Of a stretch of 64,000 nucleotides of DNA, positions 1-8,633 are shown one piece after another (position 1 is the stretch's first letter; each line of letters opens with the position of its first letter). Made by a program: the position numbers and the translations under genes. Origin of the DNA: Pseudokordiimonas caeni (GTDB lineage: Bacteria; Pseudomonadota; Alphaproteobacteria; Sphingomonadales; Kordiimonadaceae). The notes under the pieces are model-generated. The model ran no database searches and was not told the DNA's origin. It saw nothing but the letters and a program-made list of their open reading frames with translations. Location: the NCBI RefSeq assembly GCF_026719705.1, contig NZ_JAPPRR010000003.1:186001-250000 (forward strand), given 5' to 3'.

Positions 1-1214
1 GCGGCTGTCGGGGCCCCGTCGGAAAAGTCCCGGGCTTCAAATCGTTCCGTATCCGAAAGAATTGTCGCGCGCTCGATGGCATGGCGCAGCGCCCGCACAT
101 TACCGGGCCAGTCCTGCGTGGCGAGCGCGGCCAGTGCATCGGGCGAGAAGGGCTTTTCCGCCTTGCCATATTTGCGGGCATAGAAAGCTGCATAATGGGT
201 GGCAAGCGCCGGGATATCCTCGCGCCGGTCACGCAAGGGGGGCAGGGTCAGCGTCACTGTATTCAGGCGAAACAGCAGATCCTGCCGGAAGCGGGCTTCA
301 TCATGCAACTGGTCAAGCGCGATGTTGGTCGCGGCGATTACCCGCACATCGATGGGTACGGCCCGCGTGGCACCCACGGGCGTCACTTCGCGGCGTTCCA
401 GCACGGTCAGCAGCTTGGCCTGCAGATGCAGGGGCAGGTTGCCGATCTCGTCAAGGAACAGGGTGCCGCCCGAGGCCGCCACGAAACGCCCGGTGCGGTC
501 CTCTTTCGCGTCCGTGAAGGCGCCCTTCTTGTGGCCGAACAGCTCCGACTCGAAGAGCGACTCCGCGATGCTGCCAAGGTCCACCCCCATGAACACGGCG
601 CTCGAACGCCTTGATTGCCTATGAAGTTCGCGGGCGACAAGCTCTTTCCCCGTGCCGTTTTCACCAAGAATCAGCACGTTGGCATCCGTGGGCGCGGCGC
701 GGGCGATCAGGCGCATCAGGTCCTGCATCGGCGGGGCGTCACCGATGATGGTGGGGGCGCTGCCCACGCTGGCGGCCGCGAGTGTTTTGTTGGCGCCCTT
801 GAGGCGGGCGGTTTCGTCCCGGCTCTGGCCGAGCTTGACGGCAGCCGAAAGGGTGGCCACGACCTTTTCATTTTGCCATGGCTTGGCGATGAAATCGGTG
901 GCGCCAAGCTTCATGGCCTCCACCGCCGTATCCACCCCGCCGTGCGCCGTGATCATCACGACGACCGCTTCGGGATCAAGCTCCAGAATCACCTTCAGCC
1001 AGGCGAATCCCTCTTCGCCCGACGATTCGCCGGGGCCGAAATTCATATCAAGGAGGATGGCATCGAACTTTTCACGGGCCAGAAGCTCGCGGATATCGGC
1101 GGGGCGGTTGGTCGTGGTCACCCGGTCGAAATGGCGCTTCAAGAGCAGCCGTCCGGCGACAAGGATATCCTCGTCATCGTCCACAATCAGAATGCTGCCC
1201 GCCTTTTCCGCCAC
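1..1214 (-). CDS. Sigma-54-dependent response regulator (NtrC type), C-terminus outside window
   Basis: Reads from a GTG at 1214 off the left edge, so about 404 residues are visible and the DNA-binding C-terminus is missing. Order: receiver domain (acidic VDDDED near residue 11, phosphoacceptor Asp about 56 in LLDMNFG, Lys in IAKPW), linker, then an AAA+ sigma-54 activator domain with Walker A GENGTGKE, Walker B GGTLFLDEIG and the start of the sensor segment WPGNVRALRHAIE. The sigma-54 contact loop reads GAFTDA, not the usual GAFTGA. It should be phosphorylated by a partner histidine kinase, probably beyond the left edge, and then drive sigma-54 RNA polymerase. It is divergent from the export operon at 1425, whose promoter is sigma-54 type, so that operon is the inferred target. 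GTG is chosen because it immediately precedes the receiver domain. Confidence 0.93.
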   Translation of the reverse strand, partial: MAEKAGSILIVDDDEDILVAGRLLLKRHFDRVTTTNRPADIRELLAREKFDAILLDMNFGPGESSGEEGFAWLKVILELDPEAVVVMITAHGGVDTAVEAMKLGATDFIAKPWQNEKVVATLSAAVKLGQSRDETARLKGANKTLAAASVGSAPTIIGDAPPMQDLMRLIARAAPTDANVLILGENGTGKELVARELHRQSRRSSAVFMGVDLGSIAESLFESELFGHKKGAFTDAKEDRTGRFVAASGGTLFLDEIGNLPLHLQAKLLTVLERREVTPVGATRAVPIDVRVIAATNIALDQLHDEARFRQDLLFRLNTVTLTLPPLRDRREDIPALATHYAAFYARKYGKAEKPFSPDALAALATQDWPGNVRALRHAIERATILSDTERFEARDFSDGAPTA

Positions 1215-1259
1215 GCCTGTCTACCCCTCTTGTCCGGTTGGTCGCGAGCCTATCGCAAC

Positions 1260-1275
1260 TGTTCGATATCGTACA
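1260..1275. promoter_or_regulatory. Upstream activator site, imperfect copy
   Basis: TGTTCGATATCGTACA, one base away from the perfect palindrome at 1284-1299. The two centres are 24 bp apart. Probable enhancer-like binding site for the divergent sigma-54 response regulator. Confidence 0.65.
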
Positions 1276-1283
1276 CACAAAAA

Positions 1284-1299
1284 TGTTCGATATCGAACA
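1284..1299. promoter_or_regulatory. Upstream activator site, perfect 16-bp palindrome
   Basis: TGTTCGATATCGAACA is identical to its own reverse complement. Its centre lies about 75 bp upstream of the start site predicted from the sigma-54 promoter at 1340-1354, a usual distance for an activator that loops DNA. A different repressor binding here cannot be excluded. Confidence 0.7.
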
Positions 1300-1339
1300 C
1301 TGGCATCTGAATGCCGCAGAAATCTGCGGATTTATAAAC

Positions 1340-1354
1340 TGGCACGCCGCTTGC
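1340..1354 (+). promoter_or_regulatory. Sigma-54 (-24/-12) promoter of the export operon
   Basis: TGGCACGCCGCTTGC matches the sigma-54 consensus TGGCAC-N5-TTGC, with GG and GC separated by exactly 10 bases. Transcription would start near 1366, leaving a leader of about 60 bases before the adaptor gene at 1425. A sigma-54 activator gene diverges from it. Confidence 0.85.
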
Positions 1355-1424
1355 GGATAAGGGGTGGTCACGACAGCGAGGACCCCAAAAAAACAAACGG
1401 GGCACAGCACGAACGGAAACAGAA

Positions 1425-2783
1425 ATGGGTACTGTCACGAATATGGAAAATCCGTCGAAACAGCCGAAGAACAATCCGAACCCGGGCTCAGGGAGGCCGC
1501 ATTCGGGTGCCGTATCGGGGTCCGGCATGGACCGCCGTGTGGAAAAAAAGAAACTACCGCTTAAAAAGATCGGCTGGATCGGCGGGGGCGTCCTTTTTGT
1601 GGCGGTTGCCGCCGCGCTTGCAATGCAGGCAACCGGTGGCCGCTCCCTCAAGATCGGCAAGGACCGACTGGAGATTTCCGAGGTGCAAAGCGGCACGTTC
1701 GAGGATTTCATCCCCGTTCGTGCCCGCGTGACGCCCTTGAAGACCGTGTTCCTTGACGCCATCGAAGGCGGCCGGGTGGAGCGCGTGCTGGTGGAAGACG
1801 GCGCCGTCGTCAAGGCCGGCGACCCGATCGTCGAGCTTTCGAACGCCACCTTGCAGCTTGAAGTGATCCAGAACGAAGCGCTCGTCACCGAGCAGCTGAA
1901 TAACCTGCGCACCACCGAACTGGGGCTGGAGCGCAACCGGCTGGACCACAAGCGCAACCTTGTTGAAATCAATTACGAGATCACGCGCCTGTCGCGTCAG
2001 GCCGAGCGCGAGCGCGACCTGATCAAGACGGGTGCGGTGTCGCAGGCCAAGCTCGATGATACCGAAGATGCGCTCGCCTATTATATCGCCAAGCGCGAAG
2101 TGACGATTGAAAGCCAGGCGACCGACATGCGCATGCAGAAGCAGCAGCTCGATTTCCTGCAGAAAGCCGGCGCACAGCTTGAAAAGAGCCTCGAGTTCGC
2201 CCGTGGCAACCTTGAAGCCCTTGAGGTGAAGGCGCCTGTTGACGGCAAGCTTTCCGGCTTCAATGTGGAAATCGGCCAGAGCATCGAACGCGGCGGCCGT
2301 CTTGGCCAGATTGATGATCCGAACCGCTTCAAGCTCGAAGCCGAGATTGACGAATTTTACCTGAACCGTGTGGACCTTGGCCAGATTGCCACGTTCGAGC
2401 AGGGTGGCAGCGACTATGCCCTGCAGGTCGCCAAAATCTATCCGCAGGTGACAGGTGGTCTCTTCACGGTTGACCTTGTGTTCGACGGCGAAGAAGCCAA
2501 AGCCATCCGCCGCGGCCAGACGATCCAGCTGAAACTGACGCTCGGCGATGCGACCGAAGCCCGCCTCATCCCGAACGGCGCCTTCTTCCAGGATACCGGC
2601 GGCCACTGGGTCTTCGTCGTCTCGTCCGATGGCACCGAAGCCGTGAAGCGCAATGTGCGCCTCGGCCGCCGCAACACCCGCCATATCGAAGTCCTTGATG
2701 GTCTCGACCTTGGCGAGAAGGTGATCACGTCGCCCTATACGAACTTCAAGGACATGGACCGCCTGAAGCTCGGTGAAAAATAA
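1425..2783 (+). CDS. HlyD/MacA-type periplasmic adaptor of an ABC export system
   Basis: 452 residues. A charged, Pro-rich cytoplasmic N-terminus (about 1-44) is followed by one membrane helix (about 46-67), a biotinyl-lipoyl-like beta domain (from about 90), a long alpha-helical hairpin (about 150-270) and beta-barrel and membrane-proximal domains to the end. It would link inner-membrane FtsX-type permeases to periplasmic or outer-membrane partners. It is the first gene of an operon with the ATPase at 2853 and four permeases, behind a sigma-54 promoter. ATG 1425 has a weak GGAAA-type ribosome site; an in-frame ATG at 1443 is possible. The substrate cannot be read from sequence. Confidence 0.9.
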   Translation: MGTVTNMENPSKQPKNNPNPGSGRPHSGAVSGSGMDRRVEKKKLPLKKIGWIGGGVLFVAVAAALAMQATGGRSLKIGKDRLEISEVQSGTFEDFIPVRARVTPLKTVFLDAIEGGRVERVLVEDGAVVKAGDPIVELSNATLQLEVIQNEALVTEQLNNLRTTELGLERNRLDHKRNLVEINYEITRLSRQAERERDLIKTGAVSQAKLDDTEDALAYYIAKREVTIESQATDMRMQKQQLDFLQKAGAQLEKSLEFARGNLEALEVKAPVDGKLSGFNVEIGQSIERGGRLGQIDDPNRFKLEAEIDEFYLNRVDLGQIATFEQGGSDYALQVAKIYPQVTGGLFTVDLVFDGEEAKAIRRGQTIQLKLTLGDATEARLIPNGAFFQDTGGHWVFVVSSDGTEAVKRNVRLGRRNTRHIEVLDGLDLGEKVITSPYTNFKDMDRLKLGEK

Positions 2784-2852
2784 GGTCTGAAAAGCGAGAA
2801 AACGGCCAAATCCGGCCAGAGTGACGACAGCGATAAACGGGAAGGAAAAAAC

Positions 2853-3533
2853 ATGCTCAAGATGCACAATCTTTCGAAAATCTACCGCACCGACGAGGTC
2901 GAGACCATCGCCCTCAACAATGTGAATATCGAGATCAATTCCGGCGAGTTCGTTGCCATCATGGGGCCTTCGGGCTGTGGCAAGTCGACGCTCCTCAACA
3001 TCATCGGCATGCTCGATAACCCGTCGGAAGGCGACTATCTCTTCTTCGACGAAAATGTGGCCCGCTATTCGGAAGCCAAGCTCGCCAATATCCGCAAGCG
3101 CCACATCGGCTTCATCTTCCAGTCGTTCAACCTGATTGATGAACTGACGGTCGCCGAGAATATCGAACTCGCACTTCTCTATCACGATATCGCCGCCAGC
3201 GAGCGCCGCGACCGCGTGGCCGCCGTGATGGACAAGGTCGGCATTGCCCACCGCGCCAAGCATATGCCGAGCCAGCTTTCGGGCGGCCAGCAACAGCGTG
3301 TGGCAGTGGCTCGTGCCGTGGTCGGCAACCAGTCGATGATCCTTGCGGATGAGCCGACCGGTAACCTTGACAGCGCCCACGGCCAGGAAGTCATGGAAAT
3401 GCTGCAGGGCCTGAATGAAGAAGGCACCACCATCGTGATGGTGACCCACAGCCCGGCCCATGCCGACTATGCCCGCCGCACCATCAACCTGTTCGATGGC
3501 CAGGTGGTAACGGAAAACCTGCGCGCCGCATAA
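2853..3533 (+). CDS. ABC transporter ATP-binding protein, MacB/LolD type
   Basis: 226 residues, a complete nucleotide-binding domain of the LolD/MacB/FtsE class. Walker A is GPSGCGKST (residues 38-46), the Q-loop is FQSFNL, the signature is LSGGQQQR (about 141-148), Walker B with D-loop is ILADEPTGNLDS (about 162-173), and the switch His is in VTHSP. It is the only ATPase in the operon and so presumably powers all four downstream permeases (3593-13616). In this class the ATPase drives periplasmic mechanotransmission, extracting or extruding a substrate from the periplasmic side. The start follows GGAAGGAAAAAAC, a good ribosome site. Confidence 0.95.
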   Translation: MLKMHNLSKIYRTDEVETIALNNVNIEINSGEFVAIMGPSGCGKSTLLNIIGMLDNPSEGDYLFFDENVARYSEAKLANIRKRHIGFIFQSFNLIDELTVAENIELALLYHDIAASERRDRVAAVMDKVGIAHRAKHMPSQLSGGQQQRVAVARAVVGNQSMILADEPTGNLDSAHGQEVMEMLQGLNEEGTTIVMVTHSPAHADYARRTINLFDGQVVTENLRAA

Positions 3534-3592
3534 GACGCGCAGCCGACTGACACAAAACAAAAAACCGAACACGACAGCGGGGAGGAAATCCC

Positions 3593-6073
3593 ATGTTCAG
3601 CAATTATGTCAGCGTCGCGCTCCGGAACCTTGTGAAAAACAAGCTCTATAGCGCCATCAATATCATCGGGCTCGCCATCGGTCTTGCAGCCTGCATCCTC
3701 ATCACGCTCTTTGTGCGGGATGAGCTTTCCTACGACCAGTTCTGGACGAAGGCTGACAGGCTTTACCGCCTGAACACCACTTTCTCGATCCCCGGCCGCG
3801 AGCCCTTCGTGACCGTGGTGTCACCCGGGCCATCGAAAGGCGCACTCGAGCGCTTTTTTGCGCAGGAGATCGACAAGGTCGTGCGCCTGCAATCGCTGAC
3901 CCCGGTCATCGAGATCGGCAATGCGCTTTACACCGACGAGATGATTTTTGCGGACCCGACCGCGAGCGATGTCCTCGATTTCGACGTGGTGGCCGGCGAC
4001 ATGAAAGCCGTGCTGACCGACAATGCCTCCATCGCGCTTTCAGAAAAAATGGCCCACAAATATTTCGGCGACCAGCCGGCTGTGGGCAAGGTGATGACCA
4101 TCACCAACTATAACCTGAAGCGTGATTACCGGGTAGCAGCGGTCTTCCGGGACCTGCCGCACAATACGGTGCTGGCGATTGAAATGGTCGCCATGATCGA
4201 CGAGAACGACTGGCATGATCAGGCCTTCCTCTTCGACAGCTGGTTCTCGGTCAATAACACGGTGCTTTTCACGCTGAAGCCGGGCGTGGATATCAGCAGC
4301 GTCACCAGCCGGTTCGATGCTTTTGCCGACAACAGCATCGAAATGCCTGCGGAACTGACCGGCGGCAAGGGCGCTTCGGCCTTTGTGCAGTTCGGCACCA
4401 CGAAGCTTGTGGACGCCCAGCTGCATCCGGCCGGCCTTGGCGAGATGAAGCCCACGGGCAATATCGCCACCGTCATCATCTTCGCCTCGATTGCCGGTCT
4501 CATCCTTGTGATCGCCTGCATCAACTTCATGAACCTCGCGACGGCCAAATCGACCCAGCGGGCGCGTGAAGTGGCGCTCCGCAAGGTGCTGGGCGCCGGC
4601 CGCGGCCAGCTGATCGTCCAGTTCATCGGGGAATCGGTGCTGATCGCGCTCATCGGCCTTGTCGCCGGGATTGTGATCGTGGAAGCCGCACTCCCATTCT
4701 ACGGCGAATTCATCGGCCGTGACCTCAGCTTCGATTATACCGATGGCATGACGCTCGCGATCCTTGCTGGGCTCGTTGCCACGGTTGGCGTGGTGGGCGG
4801 TGTGTATCCGGCCATCATCCTTTCGGGCTTCCGCCCGGCCTGGGTGCTGAAGGCCAACAAGTCGGCGGAAACTTCAGGCTCGGCAGCCCTGCGCAGCGGT
4901 CTTGTAATCTTCCAGTTCGCCGTGTCGATCGCGCTGATCGTTGGTACATCCGGCGTATACGGCCAGCTCAAGTACGCGACGACGATGGATCCCGGCTATA
5001 CGAAGGACAATATGTTCGTCCTGCACCGCATCAACCGCAAGGGCGCGGAAGAACGCCGGGACGCGCTGAAGGCGGAAATCCAGCGCCTGCCGGGCGTGGT
5101 ATCGGCTACCTTCTCGGGCGATACGCCGGGCAGCTCGGACGAGAACAACACATCGGTCGAGATTCCGGGGCAGGAAAACACCGGCACCATCCTCATCGGT
5201 GTGCAGGATGTGGACCATGATTTCTTCAAGACCTACCAGATTCCGATCATCGCCGGCCGCGATTATGACCGCCAGTATGCGGGCGATTCCGAGCCGAGCG
5301 TGGAAGGGCTGAAGGAAGGCGATGTGGTCAACAGCAACATCATTGTCAATGAAAGCGTCCTGAATCGCCTTGGCTTCGGCACCCCCGAAGAAGCGCTGGG
5401 CAAGGTCTTCATGATCGGCCGTGGCAACGGTGTGAAGAATGCGCTGACCATCGTGGGCGTGGTGCCGGATGTGCATTTCCAGTCGCTGAAGACTGTGAAG
5501 CGGCCGGAGATGTACGCGCTTGATGCCGACAATTATGGCAATCTCACTGTCCGCTTCACGGGCGATCCGAAGGCGCTTGTTTCTGGCGTTGAGAATATCT
5601 GGCGGTCGCTCGTGACCGGGGTGCCGATTTCCTATGAATTTGTCGATGAGGCTCTGGCCGAGGAATTCGATCAGGAAGAAGCAACGGCCACCATGCTGGC
5701 GCTGTTTGCCGGGCTTGCTGTGTTTGTCGCCTGTCTCGGTCTCTATGGTCTTGCCGCCTTCACCGCCGAGCGCCGCACCAAGGAAATCGGCATTCGCAAG
5801 GTGATGGGTGCAACGGTGACCGATATCGTCCGCCTGCTGCTGTGGCAATTCTCGAAGCCCGTGATCATCGCCAACCTGATCGCCTGGCCGGTCGCGGTTT
5901 GGGGCATGCTTTCGTGGCTCGAAAACTTCCCCTACCGGATGGAAGCCTGGGTGCTGGGGCCCCTGTGCCTGATCGCCGGCCTGATCGCGCTCGGCATCGC
6001 CTGGGCGACGGTCGGCGGGAATGCCGCGCAGGTGGCTCGCGCCAACCCGATCAAGGCGCTGCGCTACGAATGA
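3593..6073 (+). CDS. FtsX/MacB-type ABC permease 1 of 4
   Basis: 826 residues, twice a standard MacB permease. A first membrane helix (about 20-42) is followed by a MacB periplasmic core domain, then three helices (from about 293) bearing the FtsX motif with ARE-VALRKVLGA. A second copy of the whole arrangement starts near residue 435 and ends with ERRTKEIGIRKVMGA and three final helices, giving eight helices in all. It closely resembles permease 2, especially in the first 50 and last 100 residues, indicating recent tandem duplication. It ends in NPIKALRYE, a tail shared by this permease class. Ribosome site GGGGAGG precedes the start. Confidence 0.93.
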   Translation: MFSNYVSVALRNLVKNKLYSAINIIGLAIGLAACILITLFVRDELSYDQFWTKADRLYRLNTTFSIPGREPFVTVVSPGPSKGALERFFAQEIDKVVRLQSLTPVIEIGNALYTDEMIFADPTASDVLDFDVVAGDMKAVLTDNASIALSEKMAHKYFGDQPAVGKVMTITNYNLKRDYRVAAVFRDLPHNTVLAIEMVAMIDENDWHDQAFLFDSWFSVNNTVLFTLKPGVDISSVTSRFDAFADNSIEMPAELTGGKGASAFVQFGTTKLVDAQLHPAGLGEMKPTGNIATVIIFASIAGLILVIACINFMNLATAKSTQRAREVALRKVLGAGRGQLIVQFIGESVLIALIGLVAGIVIVEAALPFYGEFIGRDLSFDYTDGMTLAILAGLVATVGVVGGVYPAIILSGFRPAWVLKANKSAETSGSAALRSGLVIFQFAVSIALIVGTSGVYGQLKYATTMDPGYTKDNMFVLHRINRKGAEERRDALKAEIQRLPGVVSATFSGDTPGSSDENNTSVEIPGQENTGTILIGVQDVDHDFFKTYQIPIIAGRDYDRQYAGDSEPSVEGLKEGDVVNSNIIVNESVLNRLGFGTPEEALGKVFMIGRGNGVKNALTIVGVVPDVHFQSLKTVKRPEMYALDADNYGNLTVRFTGDPKALVSGVENIWRSLVTGVPISYEFVDEALAEEFDQEEATATMLALFAGLAVFVACLGLYGLAAFTAERRTKEIGIRKVMGATVTDIVRLLLWQFSKPVIIANLIAWPVAVWGMLSWLENFPYRMEAWVLGPLCLIAGLIALGIAWATVGGNAAQVARANPIKALRYE

Positions 6074-6136
6074 TCATAAACGGGGCCGGGCGATGCATCC
6101 GGCCCCGACATGCAGAACGACAGCAGGGAGACCACC

Positions 6137-8620
6137 ATGTTCAGCAATTATGTCAGCGTCGCGCTCAGGAACCTTGTGAAAGACAAGCTGTACAGCTTCA
6201 TCAATATCGCCGGGCTGGCGATTGGCCTTGCAGCCTGCGTCCTGATTGCGCTTTTCGTGCGGGACGAGCTTTCCTACGACCAGTTCTGGTCGAATGCTGA
6301 TCGTATCTATCGCCTGAATACCACCTTCAACACTCCCGGTCGCGAACCGATGGTCACGGTGATGGCGCAAGGGCCGACCAAGGACGCACTGAAGGCCTAT
6401 TTTCCGGAAGAGATCGAAGCCGTCACTCGCTTCAACAGCATGGAAGTGGTGATGAACAAGGACGGTAGTGTCTTCAGCGAAATCCTGATGTGGACCGATC
6501 CCGAGACCGCTGACATTTTTGATCTCGAAGTTGTCGCCGGTGACTTGCGCCAGACGTTGCAGGACAACGCCAGCCTCGCCGTCAACGAGAGCTTCGCGCG
6601 AAAGCATTTCGGCGAAGGCAACCCGCTCGGCAAGACCGTGACCATCAATCTGATGGATATCGAGCGGGATTACAGGATCGGGGCAGTCTACAAGGATCTG
6701 CCGCATAATTCCGTGCTCAATTTCCAAGGGCTCGCCAAGATCGATGAAAACGACTTCACGAAGCAGAACTGGGAATTCAGCCAGTGGTACAGCGTGAACA
6801 ACTATGTCTATTTCACCCTGAAGCCCGGCGCGTCAATCCGGACGATTGAAGATCGCCTCGACGATTTCGTCGACGCCTATATCGAGCCACCCGCCGCCAT
6901 CGGCAACGCCAAGTCGTCGACCTATGTTCAATATAGCCTTCAGCCGCTGACCGATATCCAGCTCAACCAGGCTGGTGCCCGGGATATGGAAATGAAGCCG
7001 ACGGGCGACATGGGTACGGTGATGGCTTTCGCCGCCATTGCGGCCCTCATTCTCATGATCGCCTGCATCAATTTCACCAATCTCGCCACCGCCAAATCCA
7101 CCCAGCGGGCCCGTGAGGTTGCAATCCGGAAAGTGCTTGGTGCCAATCGCCGGCAGCTTGTGATCCAGTTCCTTGGCGAATCCACCGTCATTGCCTTTAT
7201 CGGCCTGATGTTTGGTCTCGTCCTCGTTGAAGTGGCGCTGCCCTTCTTCAGCGAGTTTGTCGGCAAGGATCTGGTGTTCGATTATTTCGACGGAGGCACT
7301 ATTGGCGTTCTTGCCGGCCTGATGGTTGTGGTCGGGGTTCTGGGTGGTCTCTATCCGGCACTCGTCCTCTCAGGCTACCGCCCGGCCCGCGTGCTCAAGG
7401 CCAACAAGTCCGCGGAATCGAGCGGCTCGGCCCGGCTTCGCAGTGCGCTTGTCGTGATGCAGTTCGCCATTTCGATCACGCTCATCGTCTCCACCGGTAC
7501 GGTCTATGGCCAGAAGCTTTACGCGACGCGACTTGACCCGGGTTTCAACAAGGAAAACCTCCTGGTCGTTCGCAATACGTCGAACTCCGGCGCCGTGAGC
7601 AAGCGGGACGCCTTCAAGGAGCAGGTCCTGCGGATTCCGGGGGTTGTCGATGCAGCTTTCTCGAGCGATGCACCAGCCAGCGGCAACGAGAGCAACATTT
7701 CGGTCCGTGTTGCCGATGATGACGGCGAACGCACCGTGCTGATCGGGGTCCACCGGGTAGATTATGAATTCTTCGAAACCTACGAAATCCCGTTCCTCGC
7801 CGGGCGAGCCTACAATCGCCAGAATGCACTTGATGTAACCCCGAACGGCTTTGCCGCCGAGCCGGGGGATCTGCTGCAAGGCAATATCATCGTGAACGAG
7901 GGCGCACTTGGTCGTTTCGGCTTCGGAACGCCAAAGGAAGCGATCGGCCGCGTTGTCAAGGCAAGTGTGGGCAACGATGTGCAGGCTCAATTCACCATCA
8001 TCGGGGTCATTCCGGACATCAAGTTCCAGTCGCTGAAGGAAGTGATGCGCCCGGAAGTCTATATGCTCGCTTCGTTCGGCTTCTCGAACCTGAATGTGCG
8101 CTATATCGGCGATCCGCGTCCGGTTGTTGCCGAGATCGAAAAGTCCTGGAAATCAATGATCAGCACGGTGCCCTTTGCCTATGACTATGTGGACGAGGTC
8201 ATGGCGCAGGAGTTCGAGGCGGTAGAGAGCCAGTCAATGCTTCTTGGCGTTTTTTCGGGCCTCGCGATTGTCATCGCCTGCCTCGGCCTCTATGGCCTTG
8301 CGGCCTTCACCGCGGCGCGCCGGACCAAGGAGATTGGCATCCGCAAGGTGATGGGTGCCACCGTGACCGATATCGTCCGCTTGCTGATCTGGCAATTTTC
8401 CAAGCCCGTCCTGATCGCCAACCTGGTGGCATGGCCGGTTGCGGTGTGGGGGATGCTTTCGTGGCTCGAAAATTTCCCCTACCGGATGGAGGCCTGGATG
8501 CTGGCGCCGCTGTGCCTGATCGCCGGCCTCATCGCGCTCGGCATCGCATGGGCAACGGTCGGCGGTAACGCCGCGCAGGTCGCCCGCGCCAATCCCATCA
8601 AAGCCCTCAGGTACGAGTGA
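6137..8620 (+). CDS. FtsX/MacB-type ABC permease 2 of 4
   Basis: 827 residues from ATG 6137, which has GGGAG six bases upstream; an in-frame ATG at 6110 lacks a ribosome site. It has the same two-half, eight-helix architecture as permease 1, with both FtsX segments (ARE-VAIRKVLGA and RRTKEIGIRKVMGA). The N-terminus MFSNYVSVALRN and the C-terminal ~100 residues are almost identical to permease 1, while the periplasmic domains differ more. This suggests duplication followed by periplasmic divergence or gene conversion at the ends. The gap to permease 1 is 63 bases with no terminator, consistent with one operon. Confidence 0.93.
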   Translation: MFSNYVSVALRNLVKDKLYSFINIAGLAIGLAACVLIALFVRDELSYDQFWSNADRIYRLNTTFNTPGREPMVTVMAQGPTKDALKAYFPEEIEAVTRFNSMEVVMNKDGSVFSEILMWTDPETADIFDLEVVAGDLRQTLQDNASLAVNESFARKHFGEGNPLGKTVTINLMDIERDYRIGAVYKDLPHNSVLNFQGLAKIDENDFTKQNWEFSQWYSVNNYVYFTLKPGASIRTIEDRLDDFVDAYIEPPAAIGNAKSSTYVQYSLQPLTDIQLNQAGARDMEMKPTGDMGTVMAFAAIAALILMIACINFTNLATAKSTQRAREVAIRKVLGANRRQLVIQFLGESTVIAFIGLMFGLVLVEVALPFFSEFVGKDLVFDYFDGGTIGVLAGLMVVVGVLGGLYPALVLSGYRPARVLKANKSAESSGSARLRSALVVMQFAISITLIVSTGTVYGQKLYATRLDPGFNKENLLVVRNTSNSGAVSKRDAFKEQVLRIPGVVDAAFSSDAPASGNESNISVRVADDDGERTVLIGVHRVDYEFFETYEIPFLAGRAYNRQNALDVTPNGFAAEPGDLLQGNIIVNEGALGRFGFGTPKEAIGRVVKASVGNDVQAQFTIIGVIPDIKFQSLKEVMRPEVYMLASFGFSNLNVRYIGDPRPVVAEIEKSWKSMISTVPFAYDYVDEVMAQEFEAVESQSMLLGVFSGLAIVIACLGLYGLAAFTAARRTKEIGIRKVMGATVTDIVRLLIWQFSKPVLIANLVAWPVAVWGMLSWLENFPYRMEAWMLAPLCLIAGLIALGIAWATVGGNAAQVARANPIKALRYE

Positions 8621-8633
8621 AAGGGACGCCATC

